Shown one piece after another: positions 1 through 5,748 of a DNA stretch of 6,925 nt (position 1 is its first letter; each line of letters opens with the position of its first letter). The stretch is from Candidatus Binatia bacterium. Its GTDB lineage: Bacteria; Desulfobacterota_B; Binatia; UBA9968. The notes under the pieces are model-generated. The model was given only the letters and a program-made list of their open reading frames with translations, was not told the origin of the DNA and made no database searches. Position numbers and translations under genes: made by a program. The stretch covers positions 1 through 6,925 of the forward strand of contig JAICHC010000150.1 in assembly GCA_025922795.1 (NCBI GenBank). The letters run 5' to 3'.

Positions 1-1594
1 AGAGCCGTGAGTTGTGGATCGCAATGGCCACCTCATTGACAAGAGCCTTGAGGAAGCTCATCTCCTCCGGCCCAAGCTCCATGTCGTCCCGGGTGTACAA
101 CGACAGGACTCCCAGAACGTCTCGTCGGGCGATCAAGGGCAGGCCGATATACGACTTCAGGTTATGACGGCTAAATAGTTCAGGGTCGGTATTTCGCTCG
201 TCGACACGAGCATTGGAGATGACGATCGCGGTTTGCTGGGTAAAGGCGAGCAGTGGAAGAGCGTCCGCCGACGGGAGTTCCGCGAGCGGCTCTTCGGTTT
301 CGGCAAAGCCTCGATGGGCAATGGGTTCTAGTCGATTCGTCTCCTTGTTGATCCAGCGTACACTGACCGCGCACGAGGGGAACAACGCGCAGATATGATC
401 GAGCAGCGTGCTGAGAACGCTCGAGACATCGAGGGTAGAAGTGATGCCGCGGTTAAGGTCGTAAAGCGCTTCTTGCTGTTGGCGTTGCTTTTGTATTTTC
501 TTTGCCGATTCATCCGCCTCGACCTTGCGTGTTTCCAGAGCATGGGCCAGATTGTCGAAAGCTTTGGCCATTTGGCCTAACTCGCTATTGTCGTAGGCAA
601 GCGCGGTGCGAGCCGTCAAATCGCCTTGCGCCAGCTTGTGGGTGGCGGTGATGACGTCCTTGATGCGCCGTAGAACGAACAGATCAGCGCCAAACCACGC
701 CAAACTGAGAACGATCACCGAGAAAACCCCGAGAACGATCAAATTTTCGATCAGAACGGCTCTGGTTTTAGCGAATGCCAGTGTTGCCGGGAGATCAATA
801 GCCGCGTACGTCGGTTGTCCGCCAACGGAATTTTTCAGAGGACTGACGGCAAACAAGCGGCGAATTCCGTCTGCGCCGGTGAGCTCGATCGTTTCTCCGG
901 CCCCCGCAGCGACGATCTTCGGATCGCTATCTTCAACGAGTATGGATTTTCCGATCCAGTGCAAGCCTTCCGGATAACGCACTAGCACGATGCCGTCGCC
1001 GTTCACCAGGCTAAAGGTGGCGCCGGGATATAAATGGCTGTCGACGGTCGCGTGATTTAGCCAGGATAAATCCACGGCTGCTGAAACCACCGCTCGTAAC
1101 ACTCCCGCCGGCTCCATCACCGGATAGCTCACGTCTAAAAGAATCTTTTTGCTGGCTCGATGATAGCGAATATTGCCCACGGAAAAATCGAAAGTTTCGA
1201 CGCTCTGGCTGTGATGTAGGCCGCTCGAAGTAGCAACCGAGCTGCCGGTCTTTAGGGCGGTGCAAAGCGGTTTCCCGTTTCGATCGGCAACCATCAAGTC
1301 GGCGTAACGCGGTTCTAGCAAGCCGGACAAGATCTTTTGACACGCCAACCGATCGTCTCCACGGACCTGCGGTACACGAGCGAGCGTGACGAGGAATTGG
1401 TGCGCATTGTCGAGGATCCGATCCTGCTCTGCTGCGATGACTCGCGCGGCCATGAGCGCGTTTATTTTTACCTGGTTGGCCATCAATTCGTGATGTTCCC
1501 GAGCGCTATAGAGAATCAATCCGAAGGCCGGAAGGACTGCGGTGAGAATAAGCAGTATCAGTCTCGATCTCACGCTTGAGGTCAGATTGAACAT
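1..1594 (-). CDS. Membrane sensor protein, dCache-HAMP-GAF, probable histidine kinase (partial, C-terminus beyond left edge)
   Basis: The frame is open from ATG at 1594 to the left edge (531 codons, no stop); an in-frame TAG 4-6 nt upstream of the ATG rules out an earlier start. No clear ribosome binding site is visible. Residues 12-31 form the first membrane helix. Residues about 32-280 are an extracytoplasmic sensing region of double-Cache type (segments such as LMVADRNGKPLC and AAVDLSWLN), with C85 and C111 placed to form a disulfide. The second helix is about 284-303, HAMP about 305-355 (ELGQMAKAFDNLAHAL), a Gln/Lys-rich coiled coil 353-377, and GAF about 378 to the edge (YIGLPLI, VLGVLSLYTR). 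The protein should sense a periplasmic ligand and pass the signal inward. Histidine kinase is the commonest output for this architecture, but GGDEF or PP2C outputs also occur and the catalytic part is not in view. The ligand is unknown. A sigma-54-like promoter lies upstream. Confidence 0.9.
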   Translation of the reverse strand, partial: MFNLTSSVRSRLILLILTAVLPAFGLILYSAREHHELMANQVKINALMAARVIAAEQDRILDNAHQFLVTLARVPQVRGDDRLACQKILSGLLEPRYADLMVADRNGKPLCTALKTGSSVATSSGLHHSQSVETFDFSVGNIRYHRASKKILLDVSYPVMEPAGVLRAVVSAAVDLSWLNHATVDSHLYPGATFSLVNGDGIVLVRYPEGLHWIGKSILVEDSDPKIVAAGAGETIELTGADGIRRLFAVSPLKNSVGGQPTYAAIDLPATLAFAKTRAVLIENLIVLGVFSVIVLSLAWFGADLFVLRRIKDVITATHKLAQGDLTARTALAYDNSELGQMAKAFDNLAHALETRKVEADESAKKIQKQRQQQEALYDLNRGITSTLDVSSVLSTLLDHICALFPSCAVSVRWINKETNRLEPIAHRGFAETEEPLAELPSADALPLLAFTQQTAIVISNARVDERNTDPELFSRHNLKSYIGLPLIARRDVLGVLSLYTRDDMELGPEEMSFLKALVNEVAIAIHNSRL

Positions 1595-1655
1595 TATCTA
1601 AACGAATGCGGAGCAGTTCGTCGGAGAAAATCTAAGAAACTTTAGCGAGGAATCG

Positions 1656-1672
1656 AGCAAACCCTATGCCAG
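1656..1672 (-). promoter_or_regulatory. Candidate sigma-54 (RpoN) promoter of the sensor gene
   Basis: Read on the minus strand the site is CTGGCATAGGGTTTGCT. Against the consensus YTGGCACGRNNNTTGCW the only mismatches are the C and G after TGGCA, and the GG and GC elements are separated by exactly 10 nt. Transcription would start near 1645, giving a leader of about 50 nt to the ATG at 1594. The match and orientation are seen directly; use by RpoN is inferred. No enhancer-binding protein or rpoN gene is in the window. Confidence 0.5.
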
Positions 1673-1916
1673 GAGGACTCGCACACTATATTAGGTAATT
1701 ACGGAAGTATTTGTGGTGTCTTCAGGCCATACGGGATAACAGAATGCTGCACACGCATGGCCAGCGATGCCGGTTTTTGCAGTTAAAACGAATCGCATTC
1801 ACATCGATGTCGTGCCACGGCACTGGAGCGCAAGCGGGGCGCTTATGAGACAGGAAGTTGCATAAGAGATCTGATCTGAATGCCGGCGGCTCAAAAAAAT
1901 CTCAAAGGCGAGGCGC

Positions 1917-1924
1917 ATAAGCGA
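1917..1924 (+). repeat. Left copy of 8-bp direct repeat flanking the hairpin element
   Basis: ATAAGCGA here is repeated exactly at 2003-2010. The two copies directly abut the hairpin element, as a target-site duplication would. Confidence 0.5.
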
Positions 1925-2002
1925 AATGGAGTGTTGGAGTAATGGAGTATTGGAGGTGGGCTCGAAACCCCATCACTCCATCACTCCAGTACTCCAATCC
2001 CG
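1925..2002. repeat. Palindromic MITE-like or REP-like element made of 8-nt units
   Basis: The left arm has the GGAG core at 1928, 1936, 1944 and 1952, an exact 8-nt period (GGAGT plus three variable bases). The right arm has ACTCC at 1975, 1983 and 1991 with the same period, so the arms are inverted copies. Position 1925-1947 against the reverse complement of 1976-1998 matches at 19 of 23 bases. The centre is GTGGG-CTCGAAA-CCCC, so the whole unit can fold into a long imperfect hairpin. It lies between exact 8-bp direct repeats. It contains no coding capacity. It could be a non-autonomous mobile element, a REP-like dispersed repeat, or a transcribed hairpin at the 3' end of the J-domain transcript; a genome-wide copy count would separate these. 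Confidence 0.65.
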
Positions 2003-2010
2003 ATAAGCGA
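2003..2010 (+). repeat. Right copy of 8-bp direct repeat flanking the hairpin element
   Basis: ATAAGCGA, identical to 1917-1924 and lying immediately to the right of the hairpin element. The identity does not extend beyond the 8 bp on either side, as expected for a duplication made on insertion. Confidence 0.5.
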
Positions 2011-2076
2011 TTGACTGCACCCTTCGGCGATCCTCAGGGCGATCGGCCTACGAGTCTTTTTCAGCAGCCTGCGAGG

Positions 2077-2886
2077 CTAGAGAACCAGCCCCATCTTTCT
2101 CAAGGTTCTTTGAAACCGGGACTCCATTTCGACCCGCTGCGTTGCGTGACATTCGAGACTTCTCACCCGTTTGGTGATGTGGTCTGGTGTTGATTCTACC
2201 GCCTCTGCGCTCCCCTGTGGTCCGCGACGGGTTTCTTTCTTGATGTAGAGCGTAATGGCCATGGTGCCGTTTCGTTCATCATAAACAGCCTCGCTGCCCT
2301 CTTGTTCATCCTGGCGAACCTTCTGCTTGATCGCTGCGGCGCAGTCCGTCACGGACAGATACTCTCCGACTCGGACCCAACCGGTGCCGGCACCGTCACG
2401 CGGCGCCGTGTTCGGCACCGAGACCTCCAGCTTCTCGACGAGTACCCAGGCGGTAGCCAATCGAGGCACGCTCCGAGCGGCGTAAACAAGCATTAAGATC
2501 ATCGCAGCTGCCGCTAGAGAATATCCCGCCCATTTTTTCGAAAAACGCAGGAGCGCTTTGGGCATCTTGATCGTCTTGCGGCGCGGCTCTGCGGCGCGGC
2601 GCGGCCGTGAAGTTTGACGGCGCGCCGTCGCCGCGGCGGCACGAGGTGCCGGCTGCGGTCTTTGAACAAATTTTTGATCATAGCGCTGGCGCCGCTCGCT
2701 GTTTCCGAGAACCGCATAGGCTTCATTGATTTGCCGCAACTTCTCGGTAGCTGTAGCCTTCTCGCCGGCGGCGTGAAAGAGGTCAGGATGATAGCGTTTA
2801 ACCAGGTCTCGGTATGCCGATCTAATTTCATCGGCGCTCGCCGATTGCCCAACACCGAGAACCTGATAAAAGTTCACATCACTCAT
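2077..2886 (-). CDS. J-domain (DnaJ-like) single-pass membrane protein with two-cysteine C-terminal domain
   Basis: A 269-residue protein. Residues 5-71 are a complete J domain (FYQVLGV start, helix II with KRYHPD and the HPD triad at 33-35, then NEAYAVLGN and RRQRYDQ). J domains use HPD to stimulate the ATPase of DnaK-type Hsp70. The Gly/Phe and zinc-finger regions of DnaJ are absent, making this a class III J-protein. Residues 75-118 are a very basic Arg/Ala/Pro linker. Residues about 119-137 form one membrane helix (AGYSLAAAAMILMLVYAA). By the positive-inside rule the J domain is cytoplasmic and residues 138-269 lie outside. That outer part has two cysteines, C182 (SVTDCAAAI) and C246 (RSLECHATQ), which could pair. 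The gene seems monocistronic, and its ATG has only a weak upstream AAAG as a ribosome site. The J domain is certain; the role, probably recruiting DnaK to a membrane task, is inferred. Confidence 0.92.
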   Translation of the reverse strand: MSDVNFYQVLGVGQSASADEIRSAYRDLVKRYHPDLFHAAGEKATATEKLRQINEAYAVLGNSERRQRYDQKFVQRPQPAPRAAAATARRQTSRPRRAAEPRRKTIKMPKALLRFSKKWAGYSLAAAAMILMLVYAARSVPRLATAWVLVEKLEVSVPNTAPRDGAGTGWVRVGEYLSVTDCAAAIKQKVRQDEQEGSEAVYDERNGTMAITLYIKKETRRGPQGSAEAVESTPDHITKRVRSLECHATQRVEMESRFQRTLRKMGLVL

Positions 2887-3269
2887 GAGTGCTTTAGAGT
2901 CTGTCCTATTGATGCATACAGATCAACTAATTCTAATCCGACAAACTTGCGCACGTGCGCGAGGCGGTGAGACCGGAAGTCGTGAACACCCGAGCATACA
3001 GGTTGTCATAAGGCCGACCCGAACGAAGTATCACCACCGGTGGAGTGCGGGTGGCCAGCAAGGCAGTTCCGTTGCCGCGGCTGTAGGGCGCCGCGTCCGG
3101 CGACATCGAGATAATATCGGAATACGCTAAGTCGCAGGTGGTCGGTCGAGATAGCCTGGACAGCCCAGGATCACACCGCTGCCGCACCACACTCCGTCCT
3201 CATTTTTTGTTGAAAAACATAGGACCATCCGCTAAGGGCTAACATAAGAGACATTCTAGGGAGACGCCT
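2887..3269. other. Divergent intergenic region between the J-domain and amidohydrolase genes
   Basis: This 383-bp gap must contain promoters for both divergent genes, but no strong -35/-10 pair stands out. A perfect 10-bp palindrome CCACCGGTGG lies at 3034-3043. The minus strand has an 85-codon open frame at 2933-3190 (GTG start preceded by GAGGACGGAG, or ATG at 3106). Its third positions are fairly GC-rich, especially from codon 29 on. I do not recognise its product (for example VVILRSGRPYDNLYARVF) and treat it as either chance or the remnant of a gene, not as a supported CDS. Confidence 0.5.
3258..3264 (+). promoter_or_regulatory. Ribosome binding site of the amidohydrolase gene
   Basis: AGGGAGA ends 5 nt before the ATG at 3270. 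This is a clear Shine-Dalgarno match and fixes the start so that the metal-binding GHLHE motif stands at the N-terminus, as usual for the family. Confidence 0.75.
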
Positions 3270-4418
3270 ATGCAAGTCATCGACTCTGACGGCCATTTAC
3301 ACGAGCCTTTCGATCTTTTCGAGCGTTATATGGAGAAAGAGTTTTATTCGTCGCGACCGCGTATCGTCGACCTGCGTGACGAGCCGAGAGATACCGGACG
3401 ATGGCTGGTCGAAGGGCGGCTCGTGCCTCGTCTCCCGTTTACCAAAGGGGTGGGTGGCGGAGGCTTTCGCTATCAGACGCCGCGCCATGCGCAGATGAAA
3501 GCCCGGGATAATTCGCTCGATGACATAGAGGGCCGTTTGCAGGACCTGGATCAAATGGAGGTCGATTTTCAGATTGTCTATCCAACGGCGTTGGTTTGGG
3601 TGTTCGATCTCGAAAACAAAGAGTTGGCCGCGGCCGTGTGCCGCGCTTATAACAATTACATTGCCGAGCAATGCGCCAAAGCGCCGAAACGGTTGGGCGG
3701 AGTCGCCCTGGTGCCGATTCAGGACCCGCCAGCCGCGGTGACGGAGGCGCGTCGCGCGGTGCAAAAGCTCGGGCTCCACGGCATCGTCATTCCCGGCGTG
3801 GTCGGAAACAGGCCGCTTCATGCCAAGGAATTCACTCCGTTCTTCGAGACCATGAGCGAACTCGACGCCCCCGTCGGATTTCACGCCGTGACGGGGATGC
3901 ACGACACGCCCTGGGCGGACTGCTTCACGGATTTTTTCTCGACGCATGTGACCGCGATGCCGTTTTCCATGATGGTGGCGATGATGTCGATGGTGCAGAC
4001 GGGACTGCTAAAGACGCTGCCGCGCTTGCGCTGCGCGTTCCTGGAGATCGGCGCGAGCTGGCTGCCCTACTGGAACTGGTGGGTAGGCAAGCACATCGAG
4101 CATGTCCTCGAGCCGCGCGCCGGCCGTAATGAGAGCGATTGGGGGCGCCAGCCTTACGAGCTGTCCAGCACCGTCCATGAGCCTGGCGAGGATATTCTCG
4201 CCGGCAGAATCTTGAGCGGCTTTGAAGGCGACGAGAACCTGCGCTCGATCATCGATCAGCTCGGCAGCAAAGGCTTCATGTATGCCAGTGACTATCCGCA
4301 TAGCGACATGGACTGGCACCGCGTCCAGACAATTAAGGCATCCGAGTCTCTGACCAGTGCGGAAAAGGCCGATCTCCTCGGTGACAACGCCCGGCGCTTT
4401 TATAACTTGCGCAGCTAA
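3270..4418 (+). CDS. Amidohydrolase-2 family metal-dependent hydrolase or decarboxylase (ACMSD-like TIM barrel)
   Basis: A 382-residue cytoplasmic protein with no signal peptide, of full length for the PF04909 family. The first barrel strand carries D5 and the HxH pair H9/H11 (DSDGHLHE); H205 in PVGFHAVTG and D341 in YASDYPHSD fit the remaining metal ligands. E259 in FLEIGASWLPYW and the C-terminal KADLLGDNARRFYNL helix are also typical. Members of this family hydrolyse C-N bonds or decarboxylate aromatic and unsaturated acids such as 2-amino-3-carboxymuconate semialdehyde or resorcylates; the substrate cannot be told from sequence alone. The residues after the first strand (about 20-75) are an insertion with a Gly-rich stretch GVGGGGF at 60-66. 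The gene stands alone on its strand, with the J-domain gene divergent and the cysteine-rich gene convergent, so there is no pathway context. Confidence 0.92.
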   Translation: MQVIDSDGHLHEPFDLFERYMEKEFYSSRPRIVDLRDEPRDTGRWLVEGRLVPRLPFTKGVGGGGFRYQTPRHAQMKARDNSLDDIEGRLQDLDQMEVDFQIVYPTALVWVFDLENKELAAAVCRAYNNYIAEQCAKAPKRLGGVALVPIQDPPAAVTEARRAVQKLGLHGIVIPGVVGNRPLHAKEFTPFFETMSELDAPVGFHAVTGMHDTPWADCFTDFFSTHVTAMPFSMMVAMMSMVQTGLLKTLPRLRCAFLEIGASWLPYWNWWVGKHIEHVLEPRAGRNESDWGRQPYELSSTVHEPGEDILAGRILSGFEGDENLRSIIDQLGSKGFMYASDYPHSDMDWHRVQTIKASESLTSAEKADLLGDNARRFYNLRS

Positions 4419-4432
4419 GATGCGTCGACGAC

Positions 4433-4447
4433 GCCGTAGCCAACGGC
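4433..4447. other. Small hairpin in the convergent gap
   Basis: GCCGT and ACGGC form a perfect 5-bp stem with a 5-nt loop, 15 nt after the amidohydrolase stop and ahead of the convergent small gene. There is no T-run on either side, so it is at best a weak or Rho-assisted stop signal. Confidence 0.25.
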
Positions 4448-4499
4448 CGAACTTAAGAACTGCTGAAAGATTCTCGACAAGAAGTGACAGCGGTTGAGA

Positions 4500-4766
4500 T
4501 TAGCGCACCGGCCAGCGACGGATCGCTTTAGAAACGGCGCGAACTTTCGCGTCTCCAGGCCGGTTGAGCTCGGGCGCTTCATCGCGCCACGTTTCCCTTA
4601 GCCGATAAACTTCCTTGAGGAAATCGAGCCGGCGGATCGCTCTGGTTCTGCAATTACAGCAAGCGAGAACATTGACGGACACTTCGAGACAGGCTCGACA
4701 CTTTGAATGTGAACAAAAAGGACACTCCATGCCCAGACCAGGCCAAGAGAGTTTTAAATGGTCCAC
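4500..4766 (-). CDS. Small cysteine-rich, zinc-ribbon-like hypothetical protein
   Basis: I do not recognise this protein. The frame can start at TTG 4796 (98 residues) or at GTG 4766 (88 residues). I prefer the GTG because GGAGGA at 4777-4782 lies 10 nt before it. In the shorter protein there are seven cysteines in residues 15-39: CPFC, then CRAC five residues on, then CCNC ten residues later. CxxC knuckles of this kind usually bind one zinc or an Fe-S cluster. After them comes a basic helical segment (RRLDFLKEVYRLRETW) and a basic tail ending RRWPVR. No signal peptide or membrane helix is present. A perfect -35 hexamer lies upstream. It is convergent with the amidohydrolase and separated by 81 nt. 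Nucleic-acid binding or protein-protein contact is plausible for a zinc ribbon with a basic tail, but this is inference. Confidence 0.65.
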   Translation of the reverse strand: MDHLKLSWPGLGMECPFCSHSKCRACLEVSVNVLACCNCRTRAIRRLDFLKEVYRLRETWRDEAPELNRPGDAKVRAVSKAIRRWPVR

Positions 4767-4776
4767 TTTGTTCGTT

Positions 4777-4782
4777 TCCTCC
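4777..4782 (-). promoter_or_regulatory. Shine-Dalgarno that decides the start of the small cysteine-rich gene
   Basis: GGAGGA on the minus strand lies 10 nt before GTG at 4766, slightly long spacing but a strong match. It falls inside the longer TTG-started frame, which has no comparable site, so the shorter protein is favoured. Confidence 0.5.
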
Positions 4783-4825
4783 GGGTGCTGAATCAAATTG
4801 CGAGTCGATTGAAATAGCTAGCGCG

Positions 4826-4854
4826 ACTTAATTTGAAATCGCAGTGAGTGTCAA
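4826..4854 (-). promoter_or_regulatory. Possible sigma-70 promoter of the small cysteine-rich gene
   Basis: On the minus strand TTGACA (4849-4854) is a perfect -35. Seventeen nt later TTAAGT (4826-4831) is a poor -10 with three of six matches. The position, about 60 nt before the preferred GTG start, fits. The weak -10 keeps confidence low. Confidence 0.35.
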
Positions 4855-4980
4855 GAGAGTTATAATTTTTTTGCAAAATTTTTTTCGTTCATTCGCTGCG
4901 CCAGATGCTTGGGGCATGAGCAAGCGCGAGTTGTTTTTTTGTGTGAGTTCGTTGCGGAGAATTGTCAGGCAAGCTGTGGC

Positions 4981-5748
4981 TCAGTTGGTCAGCCGGTCGC
5001 GCACGCCGCGGCGCGCCCAAAGAAGCAGCAGTACGGACATTCCCAAGGTATAAGCGAAATCCCATACTACCGTCACGGAAAACTCGCCATTGAATGACGC
5101 GCGCGCCAAGCGCACGGGGTGCAGCAGCGGTAACGCCTCGGCAACCCACAGCCATGCTCCGGAGAGGCGTTCCTCGAGCGGAAAGAACACATCCGAAAAT
5201 AAAAATAACGGAGTGAGAAATAGCGTGAAATAGAAACTGAACATGTCGATGTTTGGAATGCGCAATGAGAAAACCATGCCGATCGCGGCAAACAGCAGCC
5301 CCGTAAGAGGAATGACAAAAATCACCCACAGCGAGGACGGCCGGGGCGCCAGTCCGAAAATCAGCAACACGATAAAAAAACACCCGCCGTAAACGCCGGC
5401 ACGAGTCACCGCCCACAGCACCTCGCCGGCGAGCACATCGTCGGGCTCGATCGGAGTCGTCAGCATGGCGTCGTAAGTTTTTTCAAATACCAGCCGAACG
5501 TAGATGTTGTAGGTCACCTCGAAGCTTGCCCCGTTCATCGCAGCCACGCATACGAGGCCGGGAGCGAGGAACGCGATATAACTCGTGCCGCCGATCTCTG
5601 AAATATAAGCGCCGACTCCGATGCCGATAGAAAGTAGATAGAGAACCGGCTCGAAGAAATTGGGCAGGATATTCCACTTCCAAGTTCTCTTGTACATGAC
5701 AGCATTGCGTCGCCATACGGCGAGCGCATAAGGAAGCGAAATGCTCAC
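4981..5748 (-). CDS. ABC-2 type exporter permease, NodJ-like
   Basis: A 255-residue integral membrane protein with about six helices (roughly 28-49, 56-77, 114-133, 140-160, 171-189, 227-244), the normal size and topology of ABC-2 permeases. Family-typical segments include NILPNFFEPVLYLLSIGIG near the start, the cytoplasmic loop FEKTYDAMLTTPIEPDDVLAGE at 88-109, which should contact the ATPase, and FYFTLFLTPLFLFSDVFFPLEE at 172-193. It would form the membrane channel of an exporter together with the ATPase encoded just upstream. NodJ relatives export lipooligosaccharides in rhizobia, while similar pairs elsewhere export drugs or polysaccharides, and the cargo here is unknown. The GTG start at 5748 overlaps the ATPase stop by 4 nt (GTGA) and has GGAGG seven nt upstream, so the two genes are translationally coupled. 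ATG at codon 18 is a less likely start. No nod genes are nearby. Confidence 0.93.
   Translation of the reverse strand: MSISLPYALAVWRRNAVMYKRTWKWNILPNFFEPVLYLLSIGIGVGAYISEIGGTSYIAFLAPGLVCVAAMNGASFEVTYNIYVRLVFEKTYDAMLTTPIEPDDVLAGEVLWAVTRAGVYGGCFFIVLLIFGLAPRPSSLWVIFVIPLTGLLFAAIGMVFSLRIPNIDMFSFYFTLFLTPLFLFSDVFFPLEERLSGAWLWVAEALPLLHPVRLARASFNGEFSVTVVWDFAYTLGMSVLLLLWARRGVRDRLTN

Larger units (their letters stand above)
1595..2076. other. Non-coding interval between the J-domain gene and the sensor gene
   Basis: This stretch of about 480 bp carries no convincing reading frame on either strand. It contains the leader and candidate sigma-54 promoter of the sensor gene (1656-1672), an 8-bp AT-rich palindrome GTAATTAC at 1695-1702, a short inverted repeat GTGCC-AC-GGCAC at 1812-1823, a 5-bp stem with a 7-nt loop at 1827-1843, and the hairpin element at 1925-2002. 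CGCTTATG at 1840-1847 is mirrored by CATAAGCG at 1916-1923. No stem followed by a T-run that would end the J-domain transcript is visible. Confidence 0.6.

Noticed and set aside
1740..1920. Search for a tRNA or structured RNA in the long non-coding stretch
   Set aside because: Only short unrelated stems were found; no cloverleaf, T-loop GTTCRA motif or riboswitch-like core could be recognised.
2560..2645. Low-complexity GCGCGGC-rich tract that looks like a repeat
   Set aside because: It encodes the Arg/Ala/Pro linker of the J-domain protein, so codon and residue bias explain it.
3297..3947. 216-codon minus-strand open frame opposite the amidohydrolase gene
   Set aside because: Antisense to a gene with full family motifs; no recognisable domain of its own.
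3671..4129. 152-codon plus-strand open frame inside the amidohydrolase gene
   Set aside because: Arg/Gly/Ala-rich translation overlapping a well-supported enzyme in another frame; a GC-rich shadow.
4861..4866. Perfect TATAAT on the plus strand in an AT-rich block (4855-4880)
   Set aside because: No -35 at usable spacing (TTGAAA at 4833 is 22 nt away) and no gene follows on the plus strand; the downstream plus frames are antisense to the permease gene.
4863..4880. T-rich runs that might be a terminator between the exporter operon and the small gene
   Set aside because: No stable GC stem directly precedes the T-runs on the plus strand, and on the minus strand they read as A-runs.
4907..4925. 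GCTTG/CAAGC stem after the permease stop as an intrinsic terminator
   Set aside because: Only 5 bp with a 9-nt loop and no T-run after it on the minus strand.
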